Shown one piece after another: positions 1-5,634 of a stretch of 5,634 bases of DNA. The stretch's first letter is position 1. The number at the start of each line of letters is the position of its first letter. Source of the stretch: DASTYK01 sp964384585 (GTDB lineage: Bacteria; Gemmatimonadota; Gemmatimonadetes; Longimicrobiales; RSA9); contig CAYLME010000210.1 in NCBI GenBank assembly GCA_964384585.1, positions 1 through 5,634 on the forward strand, written 5' to 3'. The position numbers and the translations under genes were made by a program. The notes under the pieces are model-generated. The model was given only the letters and a program-made list of their open reading frames with translations, had not been told where the DNA came from and made no database searches.

Positions 1-679
1 TGCGGCCCGCGAAGATCAGTGCGCCTTCCTCATCGGCACCGCCGAGGATGCAGAGGAAGGAATCACCGCGCCAGCGTGCGGCCAGGTTCATACGCCGCGT
101 GTTGGTGCGCAGCAGTGTCGCGAATGCGCGCAGTATGCCATCACCCGCACCACGCCCGTGCTGCAGGTTGTAGCGGTCGAAATCGTCGAAGTCGAAGAGC
201 ACGACCGAGAGTGCACGACCGCGCACGGCAGCGGCGAACTCGCGCTCCAGGTACAGTTCGGCGTGCAGGTGGTTGGGCAGCGCCGTAAGCCCGTCGAGCA
301 GGGCTGCCGCGGCCTCGGTCTCGCGCGCACGGTCGCGGTGCATGCGCTCGGCGAGGATGCCAATGGCGAAGGTGATCGCGAGGTAGAACACGATGACGCC
401 GGGCAGCATGTCCGGCACTCCGCGTCCAAGCGCGGCCGTCACCGCATACGTGACGGAAACCGTGGCCATGCCCAGCGCGAGCGCGGTCGCAACACCGCGC
501 CAGCCACGCTGGTATGCAAGCAGGAAGGCGGGCACGAGCGCCAGCAACCAGAGCAGCGCCTCGTACTGCCGTGCGCTGTCCGGGAACGCGAACGCGCCGA
601 TCACTGGCACGAGCAGTGCCGCGAGCGACAGCAGCAATGCGCGCATCTGCATGTTCGGGAGCGGTCGCACGACGACCAT
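1..679 (-). CDS. Membrane-anchored GGDEF-domain protein with degenerate signature (partial, C-terminus off left edge)
   Basis: Reading the minus strand from ATG at 679 gives 226 residues without a stop before the window edge. Residues about 13-32, 41-56, 62-84 and 92-110 are four hydrophobic segments. A short Arg/Glu-rich linker (111-125) follows, then a GGDEF-type domain beginning at LLDGLTALPN (127-136). The first conserved loop reads FDFDDFDRYN (162-171), followed by HGRGAGD (174-180). The signature that should be GG(D/E)EF reads RGDSF (204-208) in the context AARWRGDSFLCIL. By alignment with PleD-type cyclases, the metal-binding Asp (D163) and the guanine-contacting Asn and Asp (N171, D180) are kept. 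The first Gly is Arg and the second acidic residue is Ser, and the inhibitory RxxD site reads RRMN (195-198). Diguanylate cyclase activity is therefore doubtful; a GTP-binding or c-di-GMP-related sensory role is possible. The start was chosen because GAGG lies 6 bases upstream; M10 or M12 are alternatives without such a site. No periplasmic sensor domain fits between the helices. The fold assignment is firm, the activity is not. Confidence 0.85.
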   Translation of the reverse strand, partial: MVVVRPLPNMQMRALLLSLAALLVPVIGAFAFPDSARQYEALLWLLALVPAFLLAYQRGWRGVATALALGMATVSVTYAVTAALGRGVPDMLPGVIVFYLAITFAIGILAERMHRDRARETEAAAALLDGLTALPNHLHAELYLEREFAAAVRGRALSVVLFDFDDFDRYNLQHGRGAGDGILRAFATLLRTNTRRMNLAARWRGDSFLCILGGADEEGALIFAGR

Positions 680-757
680 CGATCGCCTCGTCTCGATTCC
701 GGACGTCAGAGTGCGCGGTCACGCCGCGCGGGCAGGTCCCTTGTCGGCCAGGCGCCC

Positions 758-787
758 AAAGTAGGGTCGCCGCCGGCGGAGCGGCAA
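758..787 (-). promoter_or_regulatory. Candidate promoter for the GGDEF-domain gene
   Basis: On the minus strand TTGCCG (787-782) and TACTTT (763-758) are separated by 18 bases and lie in the divergent intergenic region, about 80 bases upstream of the ATG at 679. The match to the sigma-70 consensus is 4 of 6 and 3 of 6, so this is only a plausible placement. No operator-like repeat is obvious around it. Confidence 0.25.
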
Positions 788-880
788 GCCGATCCGCGCG
801 CGGGGCGCGCATTAGCAGGAGCGCGGCGCCGCATCCGGTACCAGCGTCTGCCCGAGTGGCTGCAGGGAAACGTCCGTGGC

Positions 881-909
881 TTGACCCGTGCCCGCCGCTT
901 CGCCATGCT
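881..909 (+). promoter_or_regulatory. Candidate promoter placing transcription start at the GTG of the YvlD-like gene
   Basis: TTGACC (881-886) is followed after 17 bases by the weak hexamer CATGCT (904-909). A transcript starting 6-7 bases later would begin at or beside the GTG at 916. This would fit a leaderless mRNA and explain why no Shine-Dalgarno sequence precedes that start. The -10 match is poor (3 of 6), so the call is tentative. Confidence 0.22.
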
Positions 910-915
910 GCACCC

Positions 916-1275
916 GTGAGCTTTCTCCTCCGCCTCGTCGCCACGGCCGCCGCCCTCTGGGTCGCCGTCTATCTCGTGCCAGGCCTCGAGTTCCAGGGGC
1001 CGCTCTGGCACCTGCTCGGCGTGGCGCTCGTGTTCGGCATCGTGAACGCAGTGGTGCGTCCGATCCTGCTCAGTCTCAGCTGCCCGCTCGTGCTGCTGAC
1101 GCTCGGCCTCTTCATCTTCGTGCTCAACGCACTGATGCTGTGGCTCACGAGCACGCTCTCCGCGGCGCTCGGCATCGCATTCCACGTGGATGGTTTTGTT
1201 TCGGCGCTGGTCGGCGCGATCATCGTCGGCATCGTCAGCACGGTCCTCAACGTCTTCATCAGCGACGACGACTAG
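916..1275 (+). CDS. YvlD / phage-holin-4 superfamily small integral membrane protein
   Basis: The 119-residue product has four hydrophobic helices at about residues 3-21, 31-52, 57-80 and 92-115, and a short acidic C-terminus ending in DDD. It carries the family hallmarks: WVAxYLVPGL after helix 1, NAVVRP (44-49) at the end of helix 2, and a Pro-led third helix with LGLFxFVLNALMLWL (63-77). These match the COG1950 / Phage_holin_4_2 family, usually about 110-120 residues. Members are inner-membrane proteins of unknown molecular function; in Bacillus, YvlD belongs to an envelope-stress regulon. The name holin reflects topology only, and no phage genes are nearby. The frame stays open far upstream, but the extension is Arg/Ala/Ser-rich and lies antisense to the GGDEF gene and in the intergenic region. 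The start was therefore put at GTG 916, which gives the family's usual N-terminus (xSFLLRL). No Shine-Dalgarno sequence is visible. It stands divergent to the GGDEF gene. Confidence 0.88.
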   Translation: MSFLLRLVATAAALWVAVYLVPGLEFQGPLWHLLGVALVFGIVNAVVRPILLSLSCPLVLLTLGLFIFVLNALMLWLTSTLSAALGIAFHVDGFVSALVGAIIVGIVSTVLNVFISDDD

Positions 1276-1349
1276 TCCGTCCCCGGTATCGCGCGCCCGG
1301 CGCGGGTGTCGTAGCTTGCCTCACAAATCACAACCAGAACGCCCGATCC

Positions 1350-1354
1350 GGGGA
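1350..1354 (+). promoter_or_regulatory. Ribosome binding site deciding the start of the amidohydrolase gene
   Basis: GGGGA lies 6 bases before the ATG at 1361. The same frame is open back to 1190, inside the YvlD-like gene, but only the start at 1361 has a ribosome binding site directly followed by a signal peptide. Confidence 0.6.
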
Positions 1355-1360
1355 ACGCCC

Positions 1361-4300
1361 ATGACCAGACACCACGGTCGCAGCGGTGCAGTGGCGCTTG
1401 CGCTGGCTGCGCTGTGCGCAGCCGCAGCGCACGCGCAGGACGAGACGCCCGCCCGCACGAGCTGGGACGCCACTGCTGCACGCGGCGAGACGCGCCTGAT
1501 CTCGTTCACAACGGACGAAGGCTCCTCGCTGTCGATCGACGTCGCGCCGGACGGCTGGATCGTCTTCGACCTGCTCGGTCACATCTGGCGGCTGCCGGCG
1601 AACGGCGGCAGTGCGCAGGTACTCACGCAGAACAGTGGTGTCGCCCTCAACTACCATCCGAGCGTATCGCCGGACGGTCGGCTGATCGCGTTCATATCCG
1701 ATCGCACCGGTCAGAACAACCTGTGGGTCATGAACGCGGACGGCAGCGCGCCGCGCGTCGTGCATCGTGATGACAATGCACGCATGGTGACTCCTGCGTG
1801 GACGCCTGACGGTGACTACATCATCGTCAAGCGCCAGCCGTCGGGGCCGGGAGCGAACCGCGGTGGCGGCGGACTGTGGATGCTGCACCGCGATGGCGGT
1901 CAGGGCGTGCAGATCCTGGATGACAACAGCGCGAACTGGCCGTCCGTCTCGAGCGACGGCCGCTACGTCTACTTCTACGTGCGCTCGGGCAGTGACGCGC
2001 TGGCGGGCGACTACCAGCTCCGGCGGCTCGAGCTGAAGAACGGGGAAGTGACGGCCGTGACGGCAGGCCGTGCACAGGGCGCGGCAGCCGGCAGAGGTTC
2101 CAGCGGCGGCGCGTTCGCGCCGGAGGTATCGCCCGACGGACGCTGGCTCGCGTTCGGACGGCAGCTGCCCGATGCGACGATCTCGTTCCGCGGTCACAGC
2201 TTCGGTCCACGCACCGCGCTTTGGCTGCGCGACCTCGAGACCGGCGCCGAGCGCATCCTGCTCGATCCCGTCGAAGTCGCGCACGAAAGTGGTTCAAAGA
2301 GCCTGCGCGTGCTGCCCGGCTACTCGTGGACACCGGACGGTCGCGCGATCGTGATCTCGCAGGGTGGCCGTGTCAGGCGCGTCGACGTCGGCTCGGGTGC
2401 GGTCGCCACAGTGCCGTTCGAGGCACGCGTAGAGCGCACGATCTCGGAAATGGCGTATCGCGGTTTCCGCATCGACGACGGCGCGTTCATCGCTCGCTTC
2501 CTGCGCTGGCATACCGGCTCGCCTGACGCCCGCCGCCTCGCGTTCCAGGCCGTTGGCCGCGTCTGGCTGCAGGACCTGCCGAACGGCACGCCGCGACGAC
2601 TGACGCCGGAGTCGTTCGGGCGGGAGGATGCACGCAGCGGCTACGCGGGACTGCAGGAGTTCGCACCGACATGGTCGCCCGATGGTCGCTGGATCGCGTT
2701 CACGACATGGGATGACACGACGGGCGGTCACATCTGGAAAGTTCGTTCGAGCGGTGGCTCACCGCAGCGTCTCACGGGCGAGGCCGGCGAGTATGTGCAC
2801 GTCGCGTGGAGCCCGGACGGGCGCGATATCGTAGCGGCGCGGGGTGCGGGTGCGACACGACGCGGCGGGACGCTGACGCAGAACCCGTGGTGGGACGTCG
2901 TGCGCATCTCTGCGGACGGCGGCACGGTCACACAGGTTGCACGCGTGGCAACACCGGTCGATGCGAATCCGTCCAATGCGGCACGGCGCGCGATCCTGCA
3001 GCCGAGCTGGGGACCGGACGGCCGCATCTTCTACCCTGCAATGCGGCGCAGCGGCAATGCGAACGTCAGTGCGCTCGTTTCCGTCACGCGCGACGGCCTC
3101 GACGAGCGCACGCACCTGCTCATCCCCGACGCGGACGAGGCGGTGCCATCGCCGAACGGACGCTGGGTCGCGTTCCAGGCAGGCGACAACGTGTACGTGA
3201 CAGCGCTGCCGTGGAACGGCACCGGCGCGGACACCATGACCGTGGACAGGCGGCGCGGTCGTTTCCCGGTGAAGGCGCTCAGCAAGGCCGGCGGCCTGTT
3301 CCCGCGCTGGCGCGACTCGGTGACCGTGGAGTTCGGCAGCGGCCGCCACTACTACACGTACCACGTCGATCGCGAGGTCGGTGACACGACGACGATCACG
3401 CTCGGAGTGGAGCGACGCCTACCGTCGGGCACCATCGCACTTACCAACGCGCGCATTATCACGCTCGCAACCGATTCGGTCATCGAGAACGGCACGATTC
3501 TCGTGCGGGGTGCGCGCATCGCGTGTGTCGGTGCATGCGACGCCGCCGCCGCGGACACGGTCGTCGATCTGCGCGGTCGCACGATTGTGCCCGGCTTCGT
3601 TGACATGCACGCGCACCACTACCGCGAGCATCGCGGTCATCGTCCGCTGCGCGACTACGAGGCCGCGATGTACCTCGCGTACGGCGTGACGACGAACCTC
3701 GACAACTCGATGTGGTCGCAGAACATCTTCCCGACCGCCGAGCTGATCGATGCCGGGCGGATGATCGGGCCGCGCACATTCAGCAGCGGCGATCCGCTGT
3801 ACAGCGGCGATGCGGCACGCCAGAACGAGCTGACCAGCCGGGAGCAGGCGGTTCACGACATCGAGCGGCTGCAGGGCTGGGGCGCCGTCAGCCTGAAGCA
3901 GTACCAGCAGCCGAAGCGCACACAGCGGCAGTGGGTGTCCGACGTCGCGCGCGAGAAGGGGCTCATGGTCACCGCCGAGAGCGGCGACATGTTCTACAAC
4001 CTTTCCATGGTAATGGACGGTCAGACCGGCTTCGAGCACCCGTTCAGCGAAGTGCCGCTGTACGGCGACCTCGCGAAGTTCCTGGGTCGCGCCGGCTTCT
4101 ACTACTCGCCCACACTCGTCGTCGCGGGGCCGGGTCCGTGGAACATCGAGTACTGGTTCGCGGAGTCGGACGTGTGGCGCGACGCGAAACAGCGACTCTG
4201 GATGCCGTGGCGCATGAACGCCGGGCACCTGCGGCGCCGCACGCTGCGGCCGGACACCGACTACAGCTTTCCGCTGCTCGCGCAGGGCATGGCCGACATC

Positions 4301-4681
4301 ATCGCCGAGGGCGGCTTCGGCGCGATCGGCGGCCATGGCGAGCATCACGGCCTCGCGTCGCACTGGGAGATCTGGATGGGTGCAACCGCCCTGGGGAACT
4401 ACGGCGCCCTGGAAGTTGCCAGCCTGCACGGCGCGCGCTTCCTCGGTGCGCAGCAGGATCTCGGCTCGATCGAGGTCGGCAAGCTCGCGGACATCGTGGT
4501 GCTCGGGCGCAACCCGCTCGAGGACATCCGCGCGACGGCCGACATCGAGTTCGTCATGAAGGGCGGTGTGCTCTACGATGGCATGACGCTCGACGAGCAC
4601 TGGCCCGAACGGCGGCCGTTCGGGCCGCGGCCGTGGGTCGAGCAGGACGCGCTGCGCAACGACGAGCGGCCGCTGCGCTGA
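1361..4681 (+). CDS. Exported PD40/TolB-like beta-propeller amidohydrolase fusion
   Basis: The 1106-residue product begins with a signal peptide: basic MTRHHGR, hydrophobic core to about residue 23, likely cleavage after AHA at 25. It should act in the periplasm or outside the cell. Residues about 40-680 are built from PD40/TolB-like strands. At least eleven copies of the (S/T)xDGRxxxF-type motif occur between residues 63 and 600 (for example SPDGRLIAF at 103, SPDGRWIAF and SPNGRWVAF), enough for one or two propellers. Residues 690-1090 form an amidohydrolase TIM-barrel domain: ALTNARIIT entry strand, HxH metal motif (H750, H752) in GFVDMHAHH, candidate bridging lysine K846 in SLKQYQQP, H893 in GFEHPF, GGHGEHHG (990-997), and the C-terminal GSIEVGKLADIVVLGRNPLEDI signature. 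The canonical strand-5 His and strand-8 Asp appear replaced by E873 (VTAES) and H992. As I recall, this is typical of the propeller-fused subfamily. The substrate is unknown; prolidase- or imidazolonepropionase-like hydrolysis of peptides or cyclic amides is the closest guess. The reading frame is intact. Confidence 0.93.
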   Translation: MTRHHGRSGAVALALAALCAAAAHAQDETPARTSWDATAARGETRLISFTTDEGSSLSIDVAPDGWIVFDLLGHIWRLPANGGSAQVLTQNSGVALNYHPSVSPDGRLIAFISDRTGQNNLWVMNADGSAPRVVHRDDNARMVTPAWTPDGDYIIVKRQPSGPGANRGGGGLWMLHRDGGQGVQILDDNSANWPSVSSDGRYVYFYVRSGSDALAGDYQLRRLELKNGEVTAVTAGRAQGAAAGRGSSGGAFAPEVSPDGRWLAFGRQLPDATISFRGHSFGPRTALWLRDLETGAERILLDPVEVAHESGSKSLRVLPGYSWTPDGRAIVISQGGRVRRVDVGSGAVATVPFEARVERTISEMAYRGFRIDDGAFIARFLRWHTGSPDARRLAFQAVGRVWLQDLPNGTPRRLTPESFGREDARSGYAGLQEFAPTWSPDGRWIAFTTWDDTTGGHIWKVRSSGGSPQRLTGEAGEYVHVAWSPDGRDIVAARGAGATRRGGTLTQNPWWDVVRISADGGTVTQVARVATPVDANPSNAARRAILQPSWGPDGRIFYPAMRRSGNANVSALVSVTRDGLDERTHLLIPDADEAVPSPNGRWVAFQAGDNVYVTALPWNGTGADTMTVDRRRGRFPVKALSKAGGLFPRWRDSVTVEFGSGRHYYTYHVDREVGDTTTITLGVERRLPSGTIALTNARIITLATDSVIENGTILVRGARIACVGACDAAAADTVVDLRGRTIVPGFVDMHAHHYREHRGHRPLRDYEAAMYLAYGVTTNLDNSMWSQNIFPTAELIDAGRMIGPRTFSSGDPLYSGDAARQNELTSREQAVHDIERLQGWGAVSLKQYQQPKRTQRQWVSDVAREKGLMVTAESGDMFYNLSMVMDGQTGFEHPFSEVPLYGDLAKFLGRAGFYYSPTLVVAGPGPWNIEYWFAESDVWRDAKQRLWMPWRMNAGHLRRRTLRPDTDYSFPLLAQGMADIIAEGGFGAIGGHGEHHGLASHWEIWMGATALGNYGALEVASLHGARFLGAQQDLGSIEVGKLADIVVLGRNPLEDIRATADIEFVMKGGVLYDGMTLDEHWPERRPFGPRPWVEQDALRNDERPLR

Positions 4682-4707
4682 GTCACACGTCGGACAGATA
4701 TCAGAGC

Positions 4708-4715
4708 AGGAGGTG
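4708..4715 (+). promoter_or_regulatory. Strong Shine-Dalgarno site of the TfoX-like gene
   Basis: AGGAGGTG is a near-perfect anti-16S match and ends 2 bases before the ATG at 4718 (4 bases after AGGAGG). It fixes the start and is clearly stronger than the sites of the neighbouring genes. Confidence 0.8.
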
Positions 4716-4717
4716 CC

Positions 4718-5068
4718 ATGGCGTCAGACGAGGAGTTCGTGCGAAGCGTGCACGACCAGGTACGCGGCGTCGGCGACGTCTCGTACCGCAGGATGTTCGG
4801 CGAGTATGCCGTCTATGTCGGGCAGAAGGTGGTTGCGCTCGTGTGCGACAACCAGCTGTTCCTGAAGCCGACCGACGCTGCGCGCGCGCTGATGCCGTCG
4901 GTGGCCGAAGCGCCGCCCTACCCGGGTGCGAAGCCGTACCTCGTGGCTGACGAATACCTCGACGACCGCGAGATGTTGTCAGAGCTGTTCCGTGTGACCG
5001 CGGATGCGCTGCCAATGCCAAAACCGAAGACGAGCAGGGGACCGAAACGGTCGCCGAAGAAGCGTTGA
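4718..5068 (+). CDS. TfoX/Sxy N-terminal-domain family protein
   Basis: The 116-residue product consists of a single TfoX_N-type domain: RRMFGEYAVYVGQKVVALV (residues about 24-42), then DNQLFLKPTD, then PPYPGAKPYLVADEYLDDREML and a final amphipathic helix (SELFRVTADALP). These match the short TfoX-family proteins common in bacteria, which lack the C-terminal TfoX_C domain of the Haemophilus and E. coli competence regulator. The stand-alone domain has no established biochemical role, and a competence function should not be assumed. The last 17 residues are Lys/Arg/Pro-rich (KPKTSRGPKRSPKKR at the end), probably disordered, and could touch nucleic acid. The protein has no signal peptide or membrane segment, so it is cytoplasmic. 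It begins 36 bases after the amidohydrolase stop with no promoter visible between them. Co-transcription is possible, but I see no functional link. Confidence 0.88.
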   Translation: MASDEEFVRSVHDQVRGVGDVSYRRMFGEYAVYVGQKVVALVCDNQLFLKPTDAARALMPSVAEAPPYPGAKPYLVADEYLDDREMLSELFRVTADALPMPKPKTSRGPKRSPKKR

Positions 5069-5084
5069 ACCACCGGCTCACTGC

Positions 5085-5115
5085 GAACACACGAGTCAAC
5101 GGCTGTTCATTTTCG
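5085..5115 (+). terminator. Weak candidate terminator after the TfoX-like gene
   Basis: GAACA (5085-5089) can pair with TGTTC (5104-5108) across a 14-base loop and is followed directly by ATTTTCG. The stem is only 5 bp and AT-rich for this genome, so intrinsic termination here is uncertain. It lies 17 bases after the stop codon, and the T tract is the only one in this convergent gap. Confidence 0.2.
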
Positions 5116-5183
5116 TCGATGTCCTCGGGCTCCGCCCGCCTTGACAGGGGGGCCGGAACGAACGTCGGAGGACGACTGGCACA

Positions 5184-5204
5184 GACGCGTCGCCTGCACG
5201 CGTC
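5184..5204 (-). terminator. Perfect 7-bp hairpin just after the MscS-like gene
   Basis: GACGCGT (5184-5190) and ACGCGTC (5198-5204) form a perfect inverted repeat around a 7-base loop. It begins 3 bases beyond the MscS stop codon (5208-5210) on that strand. Position and stem suggest transcript termination or 3'-end protection, but no T tract follows on either strand, so a classical intrinsic terminator is not shown. Because the repeat is symmetric it could also act on transcripts coming from the TfoX-like gene. Confidence 0.4.
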
Positions 5205-5207
5205 AGG

Positions 5208-5634
5208 TCACTCGCGGAGCGTGTTTCCCAGCACGTCCAGCATGATCGCCTGCTCGAGGTGGCTGCGCTCGCCAGACTTGGACGGCACGCGCACGACCAG
5301 GTGGACCTCGCCGGCGGCCGGTACCTGGATCGTGACGCGTGGATCGACGTTCGGCACGTCGAGACCGCGCTGCCGGCTGAGCTGCTGCATGTGACGGCGG
5401 ACGTCCTCCAGGTACGGAGCGCAGTGTCGCTTCGCGGATGCGAGGAGCGCGTCCGATGCGGCCTGCCAGTCATCCTCGCGTTTGAACGGGATCGTGAAGA
5501 CGTGCAGGATATAGTCGTGCGTGTAGCTCTCGTTGATGACCGGCTCGGACACGAACAGCGAGTTCGGGATCACCGCCATGCGACCCGTGCGCTGGTGCGT
5601 CAGCCTGCCGGGGCCTACCTCGAGGATCGTCGTC
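5208..5634 (-). CDS. MscS-family mechanosensitive ion channel (partial, N-terminus off right edge)
   Basis: The minus-strand frame is open from the right edge to TGA at 5208-5210, giving the last 142 residues. An in-frame ATG at 5579 exists, but the protein clearly continues upstream of it: TTILEVGPGRLTHQRTGR reads straight into MAVIPNSLFVSEPVIN. This is the end of the MscS beta-domain, with its typical strand and the IPNS motif. The remainder fits the cytoplasmic alpha/beta cage: HVFTIPF strand, a helix with DALLASAKRHCAPYLEDVRRHMQQL, then VTIQVPAAGEVHLVVRVPSKSGER and a final helix ending in LGNTLRE. The transmembrane and pore helices are outside the window, so size, topology and gating residues cannot be judged. 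MscS channels release solutes on hypo-osmotic shock; some relatives have other roles. It converges on the TfoX-like gene. Confidence 0.85.
   Translation of the reverse strand, partial: TTILEVGPGRLTHQRTGRMAVIPNSLFVSEPVINESYTHDYILHVFTIPFKREDDWQAASDALLASAKRHCAPYLEDVRRHMQQLSRQRGLDVPNVDPRVTIQVPAAGEVHLVVRVPSKSGERSHLEQAIMLDVLGNTLRE

Larger units (their letters stand above)
5069..5207. other. Convergent intergenic region between TfoX-like and MscS-like genes
   Basis: This gap of about 140 bases holds the two hairpins listed separately and a third, CGGGC-TCC-GCCCG (5126-5138), which lacks a T tract. I see no open reading frame, tRNA or repeat family here. A TTGACA at 5141-5146 has no -10 partner and no gene downstream on its strand. 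Confidence 0.6.

Noticed and set aside
514..915. Upstream in-frame extension of the YvlD-like gene
   Set aside because: The added residues are low-complexity Arg/Ala/Ser, partly antisense to the GGDEF gene. Family members begin at the residue encoded by GTG 916.
158..919. Long plus-strand open frame of 253 codons over the GGDEF gene
   Set aside because: Its translation is rich in Arg, His, Gln and Glu with no recognisable domain, as expected for the complement of a high-GC gene. The minus-strand frame gives clear helices and a GGDEF fold.
916..1275. Prophage or lysis cassette suggested by the holin family name
   Set aside because: There is no endolysin, spanin or other phage gene nearby. 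The family is mostly chromosomal and named for topology.
1292..1304. CGCGC-CCG-GCGCG hairpin after the YvlD-like gene
   Set aside because: The stem is only 5 bp in GC-rich DNA with no T tract, so it is likely chance.
1190..1360. Upstream in-frame extension of the amidohydrolase
   Set aside because: It overlaps the YvlD-like gene out of frame and is Ser/Arg-rich. A ribosome binding site and a signal peptide mark the start at 1361.
3419..4600. Long minus-strand open frame of 393 codons under the amidohydrolase domain
   Set aside because: It is a codon-bias shadow: no domain is recognisable and the composition is skewed to Arg, Val, His and Glu, while the plus strand has unmistakable amidohydrolase motifs.
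1..5634. CRISPR array, insertion sequence, tRNA or defence system
   Set aside because: I see no regularly spaced repeats, transposase, terminal inverted repeats or tRNA-like cloverleaf on either strand. All long frames are explained by the five genes.

Overview
The window is high-GC bacterial DNA, densely coded, with five protein genes and no RNA gene, CRISPR array or mobile element that I can see. The codon pattern is uniform throughout (strong G/C at third positions). The largest gene is an exported fusion of TolB/PD40-type beta-propeller repeats with a metal-dependent amidohydrolase. That architecture is especially frequent in Gemmatimonadota and related soil bacteria, so a Gemmatimonadota-like host is my best guess. 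It is inferred from gene content and GC only.

Layout, left to right. (1) On the minus strand, running off the left edge, is a four-helix membrane protein with a GGDEF domain whose signature has decayed to RGDSF. (2) A divergent intergenic stretch of about 240 bases separates it from (3) a small plus-strand four-helix membrane protein of the YvlD / phage-holin-4 superfamily, probably starting at a GTG with no Shine-Dalgarno site. (4) After an 85-base gap comes the 1106-residue exported PD40-amidohydrolase. (5) Only 36 bases later is a small TfoX N-terminal-domain protein with a strong Shine-Dalgarno site, possibly co-transcribed. (6) A convergent intergenic stretch of about 140 bases contains a perfect 7-bp hairpin next to the stop codon of (7) a minus-strand MscS-type mechanosensitive channel, whose N-terminal part lies beyond the right edge.

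The genes do not form one obvious pathway. Three of the five encode inner-membrane proteins (GGDEF protein, YvlD-like protein, MscS channel) and one an exported enzyme, so the shared theme is the cell envelope. This looks like an ordinary chromosomal region rather than a dedicated accessory system. The points most worth a second look are the degenerate GGDEF protein, which keeps its apparent GTP-recognition residues but loses a metal/catalytic Glu, and the non-canonical metal-site residues of the amidohydrolase.
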